Source: Actinomycetota bacterium (lineage in GTDB: Bacteria; Actinomycetota; Humimicrobiia; Humimicrobiales; Humimicrobiaceae). From it: DNA of 7,281 nucleotides. Within the stretch, counting starts at the first letter, position 1, and every line of letters begins with the position of its first letter. The stretch covers positions 1-7,281 of the forward strand of contig JAQVEM010000068.1 of assembly GCA_028697935.1 (NCBI GenBank), in the 5' to 3' direction. The notes beneath the pieces are model-generated. The model searched no databases, was not told where the DNA came from, and worked only from the letters and a program-made list of their open reading frames with translations. Shown piece by piece: positions 6,178 to 7,281 of the stretch. Position numbers and translations under genes: made by a program.

Positions 6178-7254
6178 CTATTCATATATATCCTGAAACT
6201 GAAGGAAAATATTATCCAGAGCCAGCTCGGAATTTATTGAGTAATTAAGATAAATTCTATTTTCCTCAATCAATTTCACCAGTTTAAAAATCTTTTCTAT
6301 TTTAACATTTTTTATATTTTTTCTTATAAAAGAAAAGTTTTCTTTATAATTCAGGCCCTCTTGCTGTGCCCCGTATCCCACCGCAATAATATCTTCGAGC
6401 CAGGCAGATATTATATCAAAAATTCTGCTCATAGCTAAACTATGAAATTTGCCTGCTTTTCTTTTATATTTTGACTTTAGAATATTAATATACTTATTTA
6501 TATAACTTTTATCAAAATCACTGCTTCTTATTTGAGAAAGTTCTTTTTCCATGTCCGCTTTAAATGCAGCTTCCATTCTTTTCAGTACCCCCAGTATTTT
6601 TAATGTCAGGTTTAAGGATATTATTGTTGAATCACCTTCGCTATCCCCTTCTGCTGCATTAACTAATATGTTTTTTATACCTTCATTCAGATATTTATCA
6701 ATTATTCCAAAATCATTTTTATCCGGTTTATTTTCTTCAAACCTTAAGTTCCAGCCATAAGTAAGACACCTTGATGTAACTGTCGGTAGCATCGCTGATA
6801 TATCTTCTGTAAGTAACACAAATACACTGTTATCATCAGGAGGATCTTCAAGTGTTTTAAGCAACCTATTAGCTGCTTCCTGATTCATGAGCTCACTTTC
6901 CTTAATAATGCAAATTTTTTTACCCGGATTATATGAAGTTAGCCCCATAAATTTCTGCACCTCTATTATTTCCTCTATTCTCATTATATTACCTTCAGGT
7001 TCCACAATCATTACATTGGGGTACACACCTTTGAGGGTATTTTTACAGATTAGACACTCTCCACATCCGTTATCCTTACAATTTATTGAAGCAGCAAATT
7101 CCAGTGCAATTTTAAAAAGCGGTTCTATATTGTTTCCATAAAAAAGAAATGCATGTGCAAGTTTCCCACTTTCTATCATTCCTGAAAGCGATTTTATATT
7201 TGATTGATTGATGTCATCATCAATCAAAAAATCGGGGTTTTGTAATATTTTCAT
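6178..7254 (-). CDS. holB: DNA polymerase III clamp loader, delta' subunit
   Basis: Delta' is a structural AAA+ subunit of the replicative clamp loader, which opens and loads the beta sliding clamp at primer junctions. The 358 residues show HAFLFYG (34-40), where ATP-binding relatives continue into a P-loop. Here the sequence is GNNIEPLFK, without GKT, as expected for a non-ATPase delta'. A zinc-binding set C59, C64, C67, C70 follows. Then come the clamp-loader signature NRLLKTLEDPP (129-139) and the SRC motif (161-163), whose arginine acts as a finger to a neighbouring subunit. The C-terminal half is helical and poorly conserved, as usual. The ATG is the first start after an in-frame TAG five codons upstream, and only a weak GAG abuts it. 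Length is slightly above the usual 330 or so. DnaX (tau/gamma) is unlikely because the P-loop is missing. Confidence 0.93.
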   Translation of the reverse strand: MKILQNPDFLIDDDINQSNIKSLSGMIESGKLAHAFLFYGNNIEPLFKIALEFAASINCKDNGCGECLICKNTLKGVYPNVMIVEPEGNIMRIEEIIEVQKFMGLTSYNPGKKICIIKESELMNQEAANRLLKTLEDPPDDNSVFVLLTEDISAMLPTVTSRCLTYGWNLRFEENKPDKNDFGIIDKYLNEGIKNILVNAAEGDSEGDSTIISLNLTLKILGVLKRMEAAFKADMEKELSQIRSSDFDKSYINKYINILKSKYKRKAGKFHSLAMSRIFDIISAWLEDIIAVGYGAQQEGLNYKENFSFIRKNIKNVKIEKIFKLVKLIEENRIYLNYSINSELALDNIFLQFQDIYE

Positions 7255-7281
7255 CTCAATTATAAAATTCTATTTTACGAT

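Noticed and set aside
712..7141. Several plus-strand open frames of 68-88 codons opposite hom, lysA, argS, ricT and holB
   Set aside because: Each lies fully antisense to a well-conserved gene, has no ribosome binding site or family motif that I recognise, and is best explained as a shadow frame.
6178..7254. holB as a damaged ATPase gene because the P-loop is degenerate
   Set aside because: Loss of the P-loop is normal for delta' subunits. The zinc cysteines, LLKTLEDPP and SRC motifs are intact and the frame is open.
1..7281. A hidden novel system such as defence, mobile or secondary-metabolite genes
   Set aside because: All long frames are recognised housekeeping genes, the spacers are short, and no integrase, transposase, terminal repeats or unassigned conserved frame is visible.

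Overview
The window looks like core chromosome from an AT-rich bacterium (roughly one third G+C by eye, not computed). ATA and AGA codons are common, and every convincing gene lies on the minus strand. In transcription order, right to left, the genes are holB (DNA polymerase III delta'), ricT (PSP1-domain Fe-S protein), a tRNA-Thr(CGT), argS, lysA, hom, and the first 24 codons of a probable thrC that runs off the left edge.

Two blocks meet here. The right block is holB-ricT, with a 16-bp gap; this pairing is also known from Bacillus subtilis. It is followed by a tRNA-Thr gene. The left block, argS-lysA-hom-thrC, is the order I know from Actinobacteria: argS-lysA-hom(thrA)-thrC-thrB in Mycobacterium, argS-lysA in Corynebacterium. 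LysA also has residues I associate with the actinobacterial form, such as the active-site context YAGKAFLC, HGNNKS and DTHEYIQT. A low-GC, deep-branching actinobacterial lineage (uncultured Humimicrobiia/OPB41-like groups are one candidate) is my best guess. It is an inference, and a Firmicutes or other candidate phylum is not excluded.

Functionally, lysA, hom and thrC are branches of the aspartate-family amino acid pathway. LysA makes lysine from meso-diaminopimelate. Hom makes homoserine and carries a C-terminal ACT domain. ThrC makes threonine from phosphohomoserine. lysA and hom overlap by 11 bp and are probably translationally coupled. argS and the tRNA add a translation theme, and holB is replication.

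Non-coding content is limited: a 317-bp argS-lysA spacer with a long AT-only inverted repeat and weak promoter-like elements; a 159-bp hom-thrC spacer with a 9-bp tandem repeat; and an 86-bp tRNA-argS spacer with a duplicated 11-mer. I found no mobile element, CRISPR array, phage gene or defence system, and no sign of an undescribed system. The points most worth checking are the repeated start region of hom, a one-residue insertion in the Hom active-site loop, the AT palindrome, and the apparent mismatch between actinobacterial gene order and a long-type ThrC start.
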